Below, in pieces: positions 7,801 to 16,320 of a DNA stretch of 45,326 nt (positions are counted from its first letter, which is position 1; every line of letters starts with the position of its first letter). The stretch spans positions 1 through 45,326 of the forward strand of contig JAJFFD010000053.1 of NCBI GenBank assembly GCA_021776805.1, given 5' to 3'. Under the pieces are notes generated by a model. The model was not told the origin of the DNA. It saw nothing but the letters and a program-made list of their open reading frames with translations, and did no database searches. Both the position numbers and the translations under genes were made by a program. Origin of the DNA: Planctomycetota bacterium (GTDB lineage Bacteria; Planctomycetota; UBA1135; UBA2386).

Positions 7801-7919
7801 CCCAGCGGCTGGGACGAGGGAAGCTCGCCCAGTCTGGCAAGAAATCCGAGATTGTCCGGGAATGCCCCATTGGGGGCAAAGGGCAGCCCTTTCGCCGGGT
7901 CGATACATGGGGCATGCCC
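7801..7919. promoter_or_regulatory. Cluster of four palindromes in a divergent promoter region
   Basis: Four perfect dyads lie between the divergent starts: CCCAGC-G-GCTGGG (7801-7813), TGCCCC-ATTG-GGGGCA (7863-7878), AAAGGGC-A-GCCCTTT (7878-7892) and GGGCATGCCC (7910-7919), the last overlapping the ATG at 7914. The half-site TGCCC/GGGCA recurs in three of them. This would suit a dimeric regulator binding cooperatively, but hairpin formation in the transcript is an alternative. Confidence 0.5.
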
Positions 7920-9047
7920 AGTTATGAGATTCTGGGGGAGGGCCAGATCCTCTGGCGGGCCGGTGATCGGCGCACGGGGGCTGCGCTGATCCTCATCGGC
8001 TCGATCCTTGCCCTGATCGGCATCAGCAGCCTTTCTGCAGCAGAGCAGCCTGAGGCGGCGATCTTCGTGGGCATCCTCTGCCTCCTGATGGTTCTCCTGG
8101 GTCTGTATTTCTGGATGCGGCGCCTGCAGTTGGAGATCGGTCCTGAGGGGCTCGCCTTGCAGCGCAAGGGTCTCTTTGGTAGCAGAGAGACCCGGATGCC
8201 GGGAGTGAAGGTCACGGGGGTTCGCATGCATGTCGAGGTGCGTGGCGGGCATATTGACGAGGGCTTGAACTACCAGGGCATGCACATCAGGTATGTGGTA
8301 GTTCTCCTAGTCGCGGCCGAAGGCCTAGCCAGCAATCTCCCACTGATGGTGAAGCGCCGTGAGATCACCGCCCGGAGTCGCGGGAAGAGCATCGCGGCGG
8401 CCCTCAAGGTCCCCTTCATCGATGCGATTGGTGACGAGATGCTGGAGCTGGCGCCGCAGGGTGCGCAGGGGGACAGGTTCGGCAGCCCCCTCGATATGCG
8501 CGAGGAAGATGGGGAGCGCTGTGCCTACTTGCGCGGTCTCATGCCCTGGAAGAGTTGGGGAGTGTTACTGGTCGGCTGGGTCTTCGGGATGGGCAGCTGT
8601 CTGCTCGCCCAGGGATGGTTGCGTCAGGACATCCCCGAAGTCAGTGATGAGTTCGGGATTGCGATTCTCGTCATCCAGGCGGTGCTCAGTTTTTGGTTGG
8701 TGGCGGGGGTGGCTGGGATCGAGCGGGTTAGTGTGGGTGAAGCTGGCCTGGAGCTGCGGAAGTCTCTCTTCGGGATCCCGCTTCGCCGGATCAGCATGCC
8801 GAAGGCCGCGGTTGAGAATCTGCGTGTGCAGACCTTTCACCCGATGCTGCACGGCCTGGGGATCGTCTTTCCGGATCGGACGCTGCTCGTCGGGCGCCGA
8901 GCACCGGGACTGATGCTCTGGGAGATGCGGGCCTGGCTGGCGCTGGAGTTGTGGGGGGGTGCTGGCGGAGTGCCACGAAAAGGCTCCGATCCGCAGAATG
9001 CGGTTCACGCGAAAGCGAGCACTCTCAATCCTGGCGAGCTGTCCTAG
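7914..9047 (+). CDS. Membrane protein with an internal duplication
   Basis: The 377-residue product has two similar halves. Each has a pair of transmembrane helices (about 24-43 and 50-68; about 216-232 and 246-265) followed by a soluble beta-rich part. The soluble parts align visibly: IGPEGLALQRKGLFGSRETRMP in the first and VGEAGLELRKSLFGIPLRRISMP in the second. Two helices followed by a beta domain of this kind recall bacterial PH-like membrane domains, but I cannot name the family. The end of the gene is 4 bases from the convergent sigma fusion gene. The start codon sits inside a GGGCATGCCC palindrome. Confidence 0.8.
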   Translation: MPSYEILGEGQILWRAGDRRTGAALILIGSILALIGISSLSAAEQPEAAIFVGILCLLMVLLGLYFWMRRLQLEIGPEGLALQRKGLFGSRETRMPGVKVTGVRMHVEVRGGHIDEGLNYQGMHIRYVVVLLVAAEGLASNLPLMVKRREITARSRGKSIAAALKVPFIDAIGDEMLELAPQGAQGDRFGSPLDMREEDGERCAYLRGLMPWKSWGVLLVGWVFGMGSCLLAQGWLRQDIPEVSDEFGIAILVIQAVLSFWLVAGVAGIERVSVGEAGLELRKSLFGIPLRRISMPKAAVENLRVQTFHPMLHGLGIVFPDRTLLVGRRAPGLMLWEMRAWLALELWGGAGGVPRKGSDPQNAVHAKASTLNPGELS

Positions 9048-9051
9048 CCCG

Positions 9052-11601
9052 TCAATACCGCAACTGCAGCACTTCCCCCGGCACGCAGCGCATAGGCAAT
9101 CTCGCCAACTCGCCGGTCTCGCCCCCATGAATCACCAAGGTGACAGCCAACTCACTCACCGAAACCACTGCACTCTTCCCATCCCTCAGCTGCACCTGGT
9201 CGGAAGTGCTGATGGCCCCGAGGGTGCTCTTGGTGATCCGTAGGCGATTGCCCTCAGCATCCAAGACGCTGCAGAAGGATGCGACTGCGCTGTCCGTCAC
9301 CACCTCCACTTGGAAGTGCCCCATGCGCAGAGCGGTGAGTTCGAGATTCGTGCCCGGATCCGTCGCCGGTAGCTCGTACTCCAAAGGCGTGATCGACTTG
9401 GCGGAGAACCCCAGGGTACCGCCGTAGCGCGGCAGGTCCCGTAACTCGAAACGACCTTCCGCATCGGTCTTGCCGATCTGACTGCCCTGCCGGACTATGG
9501 AGACGTCGTTGGAGATCCCCTCCATCCAGTAGGAGATATTTGCATCGGCAATCGGGTTGCCGTCCCGAGTGCGGAGCACGCCGCTGACCTTCTCGCGCAG
9601 CACGTCAGCGGGCAATCTGATCTCCACGTCTTCACTACCGGCGGCGATTGGTTCAGTCGTGTAGACGAAGAGCTTCTTCGGGTCATAGAGGCGCAAGCGG
9701 TAATCCTTATCGCGCAGACCTTCGATGCTGAAGACACCCTCGCTCGAGCTCAGGCAGTGGGCGAAGATCGGATTGCCGGCTATGTCGAAGGGAGCTCGGT
9801 TTGGGTCGACTGCAATGTCCTCGGCAGTGAATTCGCCGAAAGCACGCGGCTCCTGCCAGGGGAAGATCGGCATGCGCTCCAGGGCCGTGCCATCGCTATT
9901 GACCAGTCGACCGGTGATTCTCAGACTCGGGCCGGGTAGGCGGAGTTCCAGCGGTTCATCTCGTTCGGCCTGTTGCCTGGCCTGCCTACCGAAGTTCTCG
10001 AGGATCAAGCTCTGATGGCCAGTCTTGCCAGCTACCAGGGAGTAGCTCGGAGCCAGCGAGTTTTCGGGGAGCACCAGCTCGAAACTGCCATAGCGATCGG
10101 TTTTGGTTTCGGTCCTGTCAAACCCGACGCGGGCTTCCTCCACCAGGCGGTTCTGCGCATCCACGACCGTGCCGCGCAGGATGATCTCCTCTTCTCCACC
10201 CTTGCGCATGCGAATGACTTGTTCGTCCAGGCCGGCAATGGGAACCTCGACTCTTACCCTATGGTAGCCGGGCTTGCGGAAGACAAGGCTGCAGCCGCCG
10301 CCTGGAACCCGGTCGATGAGGAAGAGGCCCTCTTCGTCACTGTCGGTGCCTTCGAAGCGACGGAAGCTGCGCAGTTTGTCCAGGGGCATGGACAGGCCGG
10401 AGGGAATATCCCAGTCACCGGAGACCCTCACTCCTGCCAAGGGCTGGCCTTCCTGATCGTAGATTCTGCCGCTCACCTCGAGTGCGGGGGCGACGACGAC
10501 CAGGATGCCGCTCTGTTCCCGTTGCTCGCGCTTGGGTGGTTGGCTGTAGGTGAGCATCCAGGGTTCGGCGACGCCGAAGCAGTCTGTGGGGAGGCTCGCC
10601 AAGGTGATGTTGAATTGACCGGCATCGTCCGACTCACCGAGGCTTCGAGCAGAGGGTGCAAACTCCAGCTTGGAGTTCAGCGGGTTGATCTCTCTTAGCG
10701 GTGGCTGATCGGTGAGGGTGACAGCGGCGACCGGCTGCCCGCGCAGATCGATGACCCGGCCTTGGATGTGAAATAGCTCGTCCTGGGGGTCAGAGCTCGC
10801 TTCTGCCACCAGGGCCTCCCTTTGAGTAGTCTCGGTCCCAACCTCGATCCCGGTGGAGCTTGCGATGGGCATGGTTTGGGGGGTGATGGAGGGTGCCTGT
10901 ACCGGGCTGGCCTCCGAATCTCCGCTCATGTAGATGGCCGTACCTCCAGCGATGAGAAGGAGGGCGACGGCGGCGGTGGGTGCGAACTTCTTCACAAGGA
11001 GTGCTCCGGTGATCAAGGGGATCGATGTGGTGCTCGCGGTAGGGGGCATGCCGCGGACAGCAGGTAGGGTTAGGAGCATGAGGGCGGGGTTCTGGCGCCA
11101 GTCCGGTCCGAACTCGGATTCGAGTTCGACGCGGAGGAGCGCCAGCCCCCGGCTGCAGCGCTGGCGTGCGTTGGCTTCGCTGATCTCCAGCTGCCTGGCG
11201 ATCTGTCCATAGTCGAGGCCGTGGTACCAGCGCAGAATGACTGCGCTGCGAAAGGGTTCCCGCAGGTTGCTCACCGCCTTGGTGACCCTTCTCGATGCGG
11301 CCATGCGCTGGACTGTCTTCTCCGTGGAGGGGAGCGCCTCGGGTTGGGCAGCAAGGCCCTCGTGTCGCCGTCGGCGGCCTTCATCACGCTGCCGACGGCG
11401 GGCAAAGTTCTGCGCAACTCGGCCAAGCCAAGTGCGGACCATCTGCCGTGGCGGACTGTGCAGGGCTGCGAGCCTGGTCTGCTGCAGGACGTCGTCGACC
11501 TCGTCCGCCCGGACAAGGCCAGTGACGAGCCCACGTAGCCAGTCGTCATCCTGCAGCAGTTCTTCCATGCGGGCCGACCCGTTATCCGCCATCATGCTCA
11601 T
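9052..11601 (-). CDS. Sigma-70 family factor fused to a membrane anchor and regulatory-like repeats
   Basis: The 849-residue protein begins with an ECF-type sigma factor: region 2 at about residues 18-85 (VRADEVDDVLQQTRLAAL, then WLGRVAQNFARRRQRDE) and region 4 at about 103-160 (AVSNLREPFRSAVILRWYHG, then DYGQIARQLEISEANARQRCSRGLALL, a helix-turn-helix). A linker leads to one transmembrane segment at about 207-225, preceded by KK, which places the sigma part inside the cell. Then follow about five CarboxypepD_reg-like repeats (for example VSGRIYDQEGQPLAGVRVSG, and TDAEGRFELRDLP). It would direct RNA polymerase while tethered, or after proteolytic release. No anti-sigma gene is adjacent. It is divergent from phoB, 255 bases apart. 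Start is uncertain among ATGs at 11601, 11595, 11592 and 11568. Confidence 0.88.
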   Translation of the reverse strand: MSMMADNGSARMEELLQDDDWLRGLVTGLVRADEVDDVLQQTRLAALHSPPRQMVRTWLGRVAQNFARRRQRDEGRRRRHEGLAAQPEALPSTEKTVQRMAASRRVTKAVSNLREPFRSAVILRWYHGLDYGQIARQLEISEANARQRCSRGLALLRVELESEFGPDWRQNPALMLLTLPAVRGMPPTASTTSIPLITGALLVKKFAPTAAVALLLIAGGTAIYMSGDSEASPVQAPSITPQTMPIASSTGIEVGTETTQREALVAEASSDPQDELFHIQGRVIDLRGQPVAAVTLTDQPPLREINPLNSKLEFAPSARSLGESDDAGQFNITLASLPTDCFGVAEPWMLTYSQPPKREQREQSGILVVVAPALEVSGRIYDQEGQPLAGVRVSGDWDIPSGLSMPLDKLRSFRRFEGTDSDEEGLFLIDRVPGGGCSLVFRKPGYHRVRVEVPIAGLDEQVIRMRKGGEEEIILRGTVVDAQNRLVEEARVGFDRTETKTDRYGSFELVLPENSLAPSYSLVAGKTGHQSLILENFGRQARQQAERDEPLELRLPGPSLRITGRLVNSDGTALERMPIFPWQEPRAFGEFTAEDIAVDPNRAPFDIAGNPIFAHCLSSSEGVFSIEGLRDKDYRLRLYDPKKLFVYTTEPIAAGSEDVEIRLPADVLREKVSGVLRTRDGNPIADANISYWMEGISNDVSIVRQGSQIGKTDAEGRFELRDLPRYGGTLGFSAKSITPLEYELPATDPGTNLELTALRMGHFQVEVVTDSAVASFCSVLDAEGNRLRITKSTLGAISTSDQVQLRDGKSAVVSVSELAVTLVIHGGETGELARLPMRCVPGEVLQLRY

Positions 11602-11675
11602 CGCTCATCGATCCCCGCGGAGCGGGCTTGTGACAGGCTAAGGGACTTTTTCTGGCAGGAAAGCTCCCTTCGCCG

Positions 11676-11687
11676 CTCAGCGCTGAG
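11676..11687. repeat. 12-base perfect palindrome between sigma fusion gene and phoB
   Basis: CTCAGCGCTGAG is fully self-complementary and lies 74 bases upstream of the start of the minus-strand sigma fusion gene and 169 bases upstream of phoB. It could be an operator for the sigma fusion gene. The rest of the 255-base gap shows no gene. Confidence 0.35.
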
Positions 11688-11817
11688 GCCATCGCTTAGG
11701 CTGAATCATGAATTGCATGTGAATGCGACTTCTGCCAAGGCTCGTTCCAAATCCGTGCGGGCGCGCTAACTAGCTTCCCAAAGCTTGGATGTGTCGGTGC
11801 TCAGGGAGCGCTGTGGA

Positions 11818-11850
11818 ATTCACGTTAGATTCAATCTTGCTCGCTAGCTT
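11818..11850 (+). promoter_or_regulatory. Candidate Pho box and -10 element of phoB
   Basis: ATTCAC (11818-11823) and ATTCAA (11829-11834) are direct repeats exactly 11 bases apart, the spacing of PhoB half-sites in the classical Pho box. A CTAGC at 11844-11848 begins 15 bases after the start of the last repeat, giving a TAGCTT -10 candidate (11845-11850) 10 bases after the repeat. The pstS promoter has the same layout. The -10 ends 6 bases before the ATG, so the transcript should be nearly leaderless. Confidence 0.7.
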
Positions 11851-11856
11851 CCAGCC

Positions 11857-12546
11857 ATGACCAAGGCACGCATTGTCGTTGTCGAAGATGAAGAGGATAT
11901 TCGTGAGCTTCTCGAGTACGTCCTGACCCGGGAAGGCTTCGCTGTGACTTCAGTTTCGGACGGTCGCAAGGGCCTGGCCGAAGTTCGCAAACAGCTTCCC
12001 GACCTGGTTCTTCTCGATCTCATGTTGCCCGGAATGGATGGTCTGGAGGTCTGTTCGCAACTGAAGCAGGATGAGGACACCAGAGAGGTCGCCGTGGTCA
12101 TGTTGACCGCGAAAGGCGAAGAGTCTGACATCGTGGTTGGCCTGCGGTTGGGCGCTGACGACTACGTAACCAAGCCCTTCAGTTCGAAGGAGCTGGTAGC
12201 TCGCCTGCAGGCGGTGATCAGGAGGACGAGCACGGCCCCGAGTCAAGAAGACCAGACGATTCAACACGGCCCGATTCGCATCGATCCCAACCGACATCAG
12301 GCATGGAGTGGAGATGAATCACTGGATCTCACGGCCACCGAGTTCAAGATCCTGCACCATTTGGCGCGTCAGCCAGGAAGAGTCTTTACCAGAGACCAGA
12401 TCCTCAGTGCGGCGCGAGGCGATCAGGCTGTGGCTACGGACCGCAGTGTGGATGCCCACATCCGGACCATTCGCAAGAAACTCGGCGACAACCGTGCGAT
12501 GATCGAGACCATCCACGCGGTCGGCTATCGTCTCAAGGAGACTTGA
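11857..12546 (+). CDS. phoB: Phosphate regulon response regulator PhoB
   Basis: The 229-residue protein has an N-terminal receiver domain with acidic pocket (VVEDEED), phospho-acceptor Asp54 in LVLLDLMLPGMDG, and the KPF lysine motif, followed by an OmpR/PhoB winged-helix domain from about residue 130 (DLTATEFKILHHLARQPGRV, ending HIRTIRKKLGDNR and TIHAVGYRL). PhoB activates phosphate-starvation genes when phosphorylated by PhoR. The adjacent phoR and pst genes support the name. A two-repeat Pho box upstream suggests autoactivation. The ATG at 11857 has no clear Shine-Dalgarno sequence, consistent with a leaderless message. Confidence 0.95.
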   Translation: MTKARIVVVEDEEDIRELLEYVLTREGFAVTSVSDGRKGLAEVRKQLPDLVLLDLMLPGMDGLEVCSQLKQDEDTREVAVVMLTAKGEESDIVVGLRLGADDYVTKPFSSKELVARLQAVIRRTSTAPSQEDQTIQHGPIRIDPNRHQAWSGDESLDLTATEFKILHHLARQPGRVFTRDQILSAARGDQAVATDRSVDAHIRTIRKKLGDNRAMIETIHAVGYRLKET

Positions 12547-12550
12547 TGCA

Positions 12551-14296
12551 TTGAGATTCGTTTGGAAAGTCTTCGCCGGCATGGTTGCGGCAATCCTTTT
12601 AGCCGGTTTGGTCATCGATCTCTCCGTAGTCGGAGAGGTGCGTGACGGGCTAAGGGAAGAAATCAACGGGCACGTTCGACGCACCACACCCTTGGTTGCG
12701 AGCATGGTTGACTTCAATGCCGAGAGTGGTGAGTTGGTCACCGATCAGCTCCTACGGGTAGCGCGCAGCGAGCCGGATATCCGCATCACGATTATCAATC
12801 CAAATGGCTTGGTGCTCTTTGATAGCCATGAAGACGTTGCGTCGATGGATGACCACGGCCAGCGGACGGAGGTCTTGGATCCCGGCAGTATTGTGACCCG
12901 TTACAGCAATACGCTGCAAACCCATATGACCTACCATGCCCTCGAAGTCATGCGCGATGGTGTGGTTCGGGCCTATGCGCGCGTCGCTTTGCCGCAGGAG
13001 CGCATCGAGGCGAGGATCAGCGCTCTGCGCCTCTCCATACTGCTTTCAGTGCTACTGGGCTTGGCGGTTGCCCTTGGAGCCGCCTTTGTCATCTCGCGGC
13101 GTTTGACCAGGCCGCTCACCGAAGTTGCCGCGAAGGTTCGTGACCTGGGTCGCGACGAGGCGAGTCAGCGACTGCCGATCATGCGTCAGGATGAGATCGG
13201 TGAGCTATGTGCAGCGATCAACAGGATGGCCGACGAACTCGAAACACGAGTCGAGGTGATCGCCAAGGATCGTCGGCAGAAAGACGCGATCTTGGCCGGT
13301 ATGAGCGAGGGTCTTATTGCCGTCGACCGCGACCAGAAGATCATGCTCATCAATACTGCCGCACGGCGGCTCATCTCCTTGACCGAAGATGATCCGATGG
13401 GCCGTTCTCTTTGGGAGATGACGCGGATTACGGAGATCACCAAGGCGGCGGATTCCTGCATAGTCGACGGGATCCCAGCGGTCGACGAGATCACATTGAA
13501 TGGAGAACAGACGGAATTGGTGCTCCGTCTCGCAGCGGCTCCCTTCCGCGAGGGCTCTGAAGATTCAGTCGGTTGTGTCCTGGTCCTGCAGGACCTGACC
13601 GAGTTGCGGCGGCTCGAGAAGGTGCGGCGGGACTTCGTTGCCAATGTCTCGCATGAACTGAAGACGCCATTGACTGCCATCCATGGATTCGTCGAAGTCA
13701 TGCACGACGATCCGCAGATGGAGGAGGCGCAGCGGCAGACCTTTCTCACCAAGGCCCTGGCGGCCACCGAGCGTCTCTCGGCGATTCTGCGCGACCTGTT
13801 CTCTCTGGCGCGCATCGAAGCTGCGGATGGGGCACTGGCCAAGGAGGCTGTCGATCTGGGTGCTCTGTCGGCCAATTGTCTTCGGGAGGCGCGGGCGGCT
13901 GCGGAGATTCGGGACATGAAGCTCGAGATGCACAGTCCAGCCCACCCGATCTCAGTGCTGGGAGATCCAGAGGCGCTGGCCACAGCGGTTTCCAACCTCC
14001 TGGACAACGCCATCAAATACTCACCGCCGGGCAGCAAAGTCGATCTGTTATGCGATCTGCATGAGGGTTTCGCCCGTGTCCGAGTTCGTGATCAGGGACC
14101 TGGAATCCCGAGCGCAGCCCAGGAGCGGGTCTTCGAGCGCTTCTATCGGATAGACAAGGACAGGTCGCGAATCTTGGGGGGCACGGGCCTCGGCCTATCA
14201 ATTGTGAGGAATGTGTTGGCTGCCCATGGGGGAGAGGTCTCGTTGTCGAGCGAAGTCGGTCAGGGAAGCGAGTTTACGATCAAACTCCCCACCTGA
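12551..14296 (+). CDS. phoR: Phosphate regulon sensor histidine kinase PhoR
   Basis: The 581-residue protein has a first membrane helix at about 10-28, an extracytoplasmic part of about 130 residues, a second helix at about 158-181, a HAMP linker, a PAS domain (about 245-350: GMSEGLIAVDRDQKIMLIN), the HisKA domain with His368 in VANVSHELKTPLTAIHGF, and a HATPase domain with the N box (NLLDNAIKYSPPGSK), DQGPGIP and GGTGLGLSI. It should phosphorylate PhoB. It starts with TTG at 12551, 4 bases after the phoB stop; the next in-frame ATG at 12581 would cut into the first helix. The periplasmic part is larger than in E. coli PhoR and resembles Gram-positive-type sensors. Confidence 0.93.
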   Translation: MRFVWKVFAGMVAAILLAGLVIDLSVVGEVRDGLREEINGHVRRTTPLVASMVDFNAESGELVTDQLLRVARSEPDIRITIINPNGLVLFDSHEDVASMDDHGQRTEVLDPGSIVTRYSNTLQTHMTYHALEVMRDGVVRAYARVALPQERIEARISALRLSILLSVLLGLAVALGAAFVISRRLTRPLTEVAAKVRDLGRDEASQRLPIMRQDEIGELCAAINRMADELETRVEVIAKDRRQKDAILAGMSEGLIAVDRDQKIMLINTAARRLISLTEDDPMGRSLWEMTRITEITKAADSCIVDGIPAVDEITLNGEQTELVLRLAAAPFREGSEDSVGCVLVLQDLTELRRLEKVRRDFVANVSHELKTPLTAIHGFVEVMHDDPQMEEAQRQTFLTKALAATERLSAILRDLFSLARIEAADGALAKEAVDLGALSANCLREARAAAEIRDMKLEMHSPAHPISVLGDPEALATAVSNLLDNAIKYSPPGSKVDLLCDLHEGFARVRVRDQGPGIPSAAQERVFERFYRIDKDRSRILGGTGLGLSIVRNVLAAHGGEVSLSSEVGQGSEFTIKLPT

Positions 14297-14310
14297 GGCG
14301 AAGGCTGTTT

Positions 14311-14354
14311 ATTCACTACGCCTTCACGAGGCATTCACGCTTGGGACCTAGCGT
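14311..14354 (+). promoter_or_regulatory. Candidate triple Pho box and -10 element of pstS
   Basis: ATTCAC (14311-14316), CTTCAC (14322-14327) and ATTCAC (14333-14338) are spaced 11 and 11 bases. CTAGC (14348-14352) starts 15 bases after the start of the last repeat, giving a TAGCGT -10 candidate at 14349-14354 with a 10-base gap, the same geometry as at phoB. The -10 ends 8 bases before the pstS ATG. The element lies in the 66 bases between phoR and pstS and would make pstS a separate, strongly PhoB-dependent transcription unit. Confidence 0.8.
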
Positions 14355-14362
14355 CCACAAGC

Positions 14363-15343
14363 ATGAAGAACGCATTTCACTTGGCCTGTTCATTGCTCAG
14401 CCCCCTGCTGCTCGTGGCCTGCAGCGACGAATCCCAGGCGAGCGAATCCCTCCTCAGCGGCAGCGTGGCCATCGATGGCTCATCCACGGTCTTTCCGATC
14501 ACCGAGGCTGTGGCGGAGGAATTCCGCAGTGTTGCCCCGCGAGTTCGAGTGACGGTGGGTGTTTCCGGCACCGGCGGTGGCTTCAAGAAGTTCATCCTCG
14601 GCGAAACCGATATTTCGGATGCCTCACGCTACGTCAAGGAGAGTGAGGTCAAGGCGCTGGCCGAGGCCGGGCGAGAATTCATCGAACTGCCCGTCGCCTA
14701 CGATGGTCTGGCAGTGGTCGTGAACAAAGGCAATGACTTTGTCAAAACCATGACCGTGGCAGAGCTGGCCAAGATGTGGCGTGCGGATTCAACCGCCAAG
14801 AACTGGAGCGATATCCGTGAAGGATGGCCGGAGCGCCCCTTCAAGCTCTTTGCTCCCGGTCAGGACTCGGGAACCTTCGATTACTTCACCGAGGTGGTAA
14901 ACGGTAAGTCGGGCAACTGCCGCGCGGATGCAACTTTCTCCGAGGACGACAACCTTCTGGTTACCGGCATCGCTGGCAGTCCGGATGGGATCGGCTTCTT
15001 CGGAATCGCCTACTACATTGAAAATCAGGCCAAGCTGAATCTGGTTGCCATCGATGGTGGCAAGGGTGCCATTTCCCCGAATATGGAGACCATCTCGAAC
15101 GGGACTTATGCACCGCTCTCGCGGCCGCTGTTCATCTATGTCGCCAAGGCAGCCAAGAGCAAGCCTCAGGTGGAGGCCTTTGTGAACTTCTACCTGGACA
15201 ACATGGCAGAGTTGGCAGGACAAGTTGGATATGTCGCCTTCCCAGATGATCTTGGTGCTGCGATCAAGAAGCGCTACACGGATGGTGTTTTGGGCACGAC
15301 TCGTGAAATGAAGGGATCGCTTCCCGAGTTGTACAAGAACTGA
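14363..15343 (+). CDS. pstS: Phosphate-binding lipoprotein PstS
   Basis: The 326-residue protein has a signal peptide with lipobox (LLLVAC, Cys20), so it is a lipid-anchored binding protein. The phosphate-binding signature is clear: [18 protein letters not shown], then [22 protein letters not shown] and the ligand-region [12 protein letters not shown]. It captures phosphate outside the inner membrane and hands it to the PstC/PstA channel. A triple Pho box precedes it. It is the first gene of pstSCAB-phoU, with pstC 5 bases downstream. Confidence 0.95.
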   Translation: MKNAFHLACSLLSPLLLVACSDESQASESLLSGSVAIDGSSTVFPITEAVAEEFRSVAPRVRVTVGVSGTGGGFKKFILGETDISDASRYVKESEVKALAEAGREFIELPVAYDGLAVVVNKGNDFVKTMTVAELAKMWRADSTAKNWSDIREGWPERPFKLFAPGQDSGTFDYFTEVVNGKSGNCRADATFSEDDNLLVTGIAGSPDGIGFFGIAYYIENQAKLNLVAIDGGKGAISPNMETISNGTYAPLSRPLFIYVAKAAKSKPQVEAFVNFYLDNMAELAGQVGYVAFPDDLGAAIKKRYTDGVLGTTREMKGSLPELYKN

Positions 15344-15348
15344 GGTCC

Positions 15349-16320
15349 ATGGGCTCAATGGGAACTGCCCTGATGAGCGCGAAGGCGAAGCCCGGGCAGG
15401 GAGCACTGTCCATCGCTTCTGCACAGAGTTTTCGTGTGCGGAAGCGCCGGCTCGGAGAGGCCATCATTGGGCGTAGCCTGCAGGCTTGCGCCCTGCTCTC
15501 CATCCTGATCAGCCTCGGTATCGTCTTTGTTCTCCTGAACGAGTCGCTGCCGTTCTTCTCAGAGGTGGGCTTCACCGAGTTCTTTCTCGGCACGCGCTGG
15601 ACCCCGCTACTCGAACCGAGGAGCTTCGGTGTCCTGCCGCTGGTCTTTGGCACCCTCCTCGTCGGTGGAATCGCGGCCTGCCTGGTCATTCCGATCGGAA
15701 CTCTGGCGGCTTCCTATCTCTCAGAGTACGCGCATCCTCGCACCCGTCGCTGGCTGAAGCCCTCTCTAGAAGTGCTGGCTGGTGTGCCCACAGTGGTCTA
15801 CGGCTACTTCGCCCTGATGCTGGTGACGCCAGTGCTGAGGATGGTCATACCGGGGACGGAGATCTTCAACGCGCTCTCAGCGGGTTTGGTCGTTGGAGTC
15901 ATGGTGCTGCCAACCGTTGCTTCGCTATCCGATGATGCCATGCGCGCTGTGCCCCGAACTTTGCGTGACGCTGCCTACGGGCTGGGGGCGACCAAGCACG
16001 AGGTGACGATCGGGGTCGTCATTCCCGGCGCATCATCCGGGATCCTTGCCTCCTACATTCTTGGCATCAGCCGAGCCATCGGCGAGACCATGATTGTTTC
16101 CATGGCCGCTGGTTCGACCCCGCGCATTACTGCTGATCCCCTCGAGTCCGTGCAGACCATGACCGGTTACATCGTGCAGGTGAGTCTCGGCGACACGCCA
16201 GCAGGAACCACCGAGTACCGGACCATCTTCGCGGTTGGGCTCACTCTCTTCCTCATGACCTTGGTGATGAACTTGATCTCGCAGCGCATTCGACTGAAGT
16301 TCAAGGAGAAGTACGGATGA
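15349..16320 (+). CDS. pstC: Phosphate ABC transporter permease PstC
   Basis: The 323-residue protein has a hydrophilic N-terminus of about 40 residues and six predicted transmembrane helices, the first at about residues 46-64. The permease coupling loop is visible as MRAVPRTLRDAAYGLGATKH followed by VIPGASSGI, which fits the EAA-type motif that docks on the ATPase; SRAIGETMIV is also typical of PstC. With PstA it forms the phosphate channel of the inner membrane. The stop overlaps the pstA start (ATGA), showing translational coupling. In-frame ATGs at 15358 and 15373 are alternative starts. Confidence 0.93.
   Translation: MGSMGTALMSAKAKPGQGALSIASAQSFRVRKRRLGEAIIGRSLQACALLSILISLGIVFVLLNESLPFFSEVGFTEFFLGTRWTPLLEPRSFGVLPLVFGTLLVGGIAACLVIPIGTLAASYLSEYAHPRTRRWLKPSLEVLAGVPTVVYGYFALMLVTPVLRMVIPGTEIFNALSAGLVVGVMVLPTVASLSDDAMRAVPRTLRDAAYGLGATKHEVTIGVVIPGASSGILASYILGISRAIGETMIVSMAAGSTPRITADPLESVQTMTGYIVQVSLGDTPAGTTEYRTIFAVGLTLFLMTLVMNLISQRIRLKFKEKYG

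Noticed and set aside
9973-10698. Long plus-strand open frame opposite the first sigma fusion gene
   Set aside because: The minus strand encodes clear repeat domains through this stretch; the plus-strand frame has no start signal or motif.
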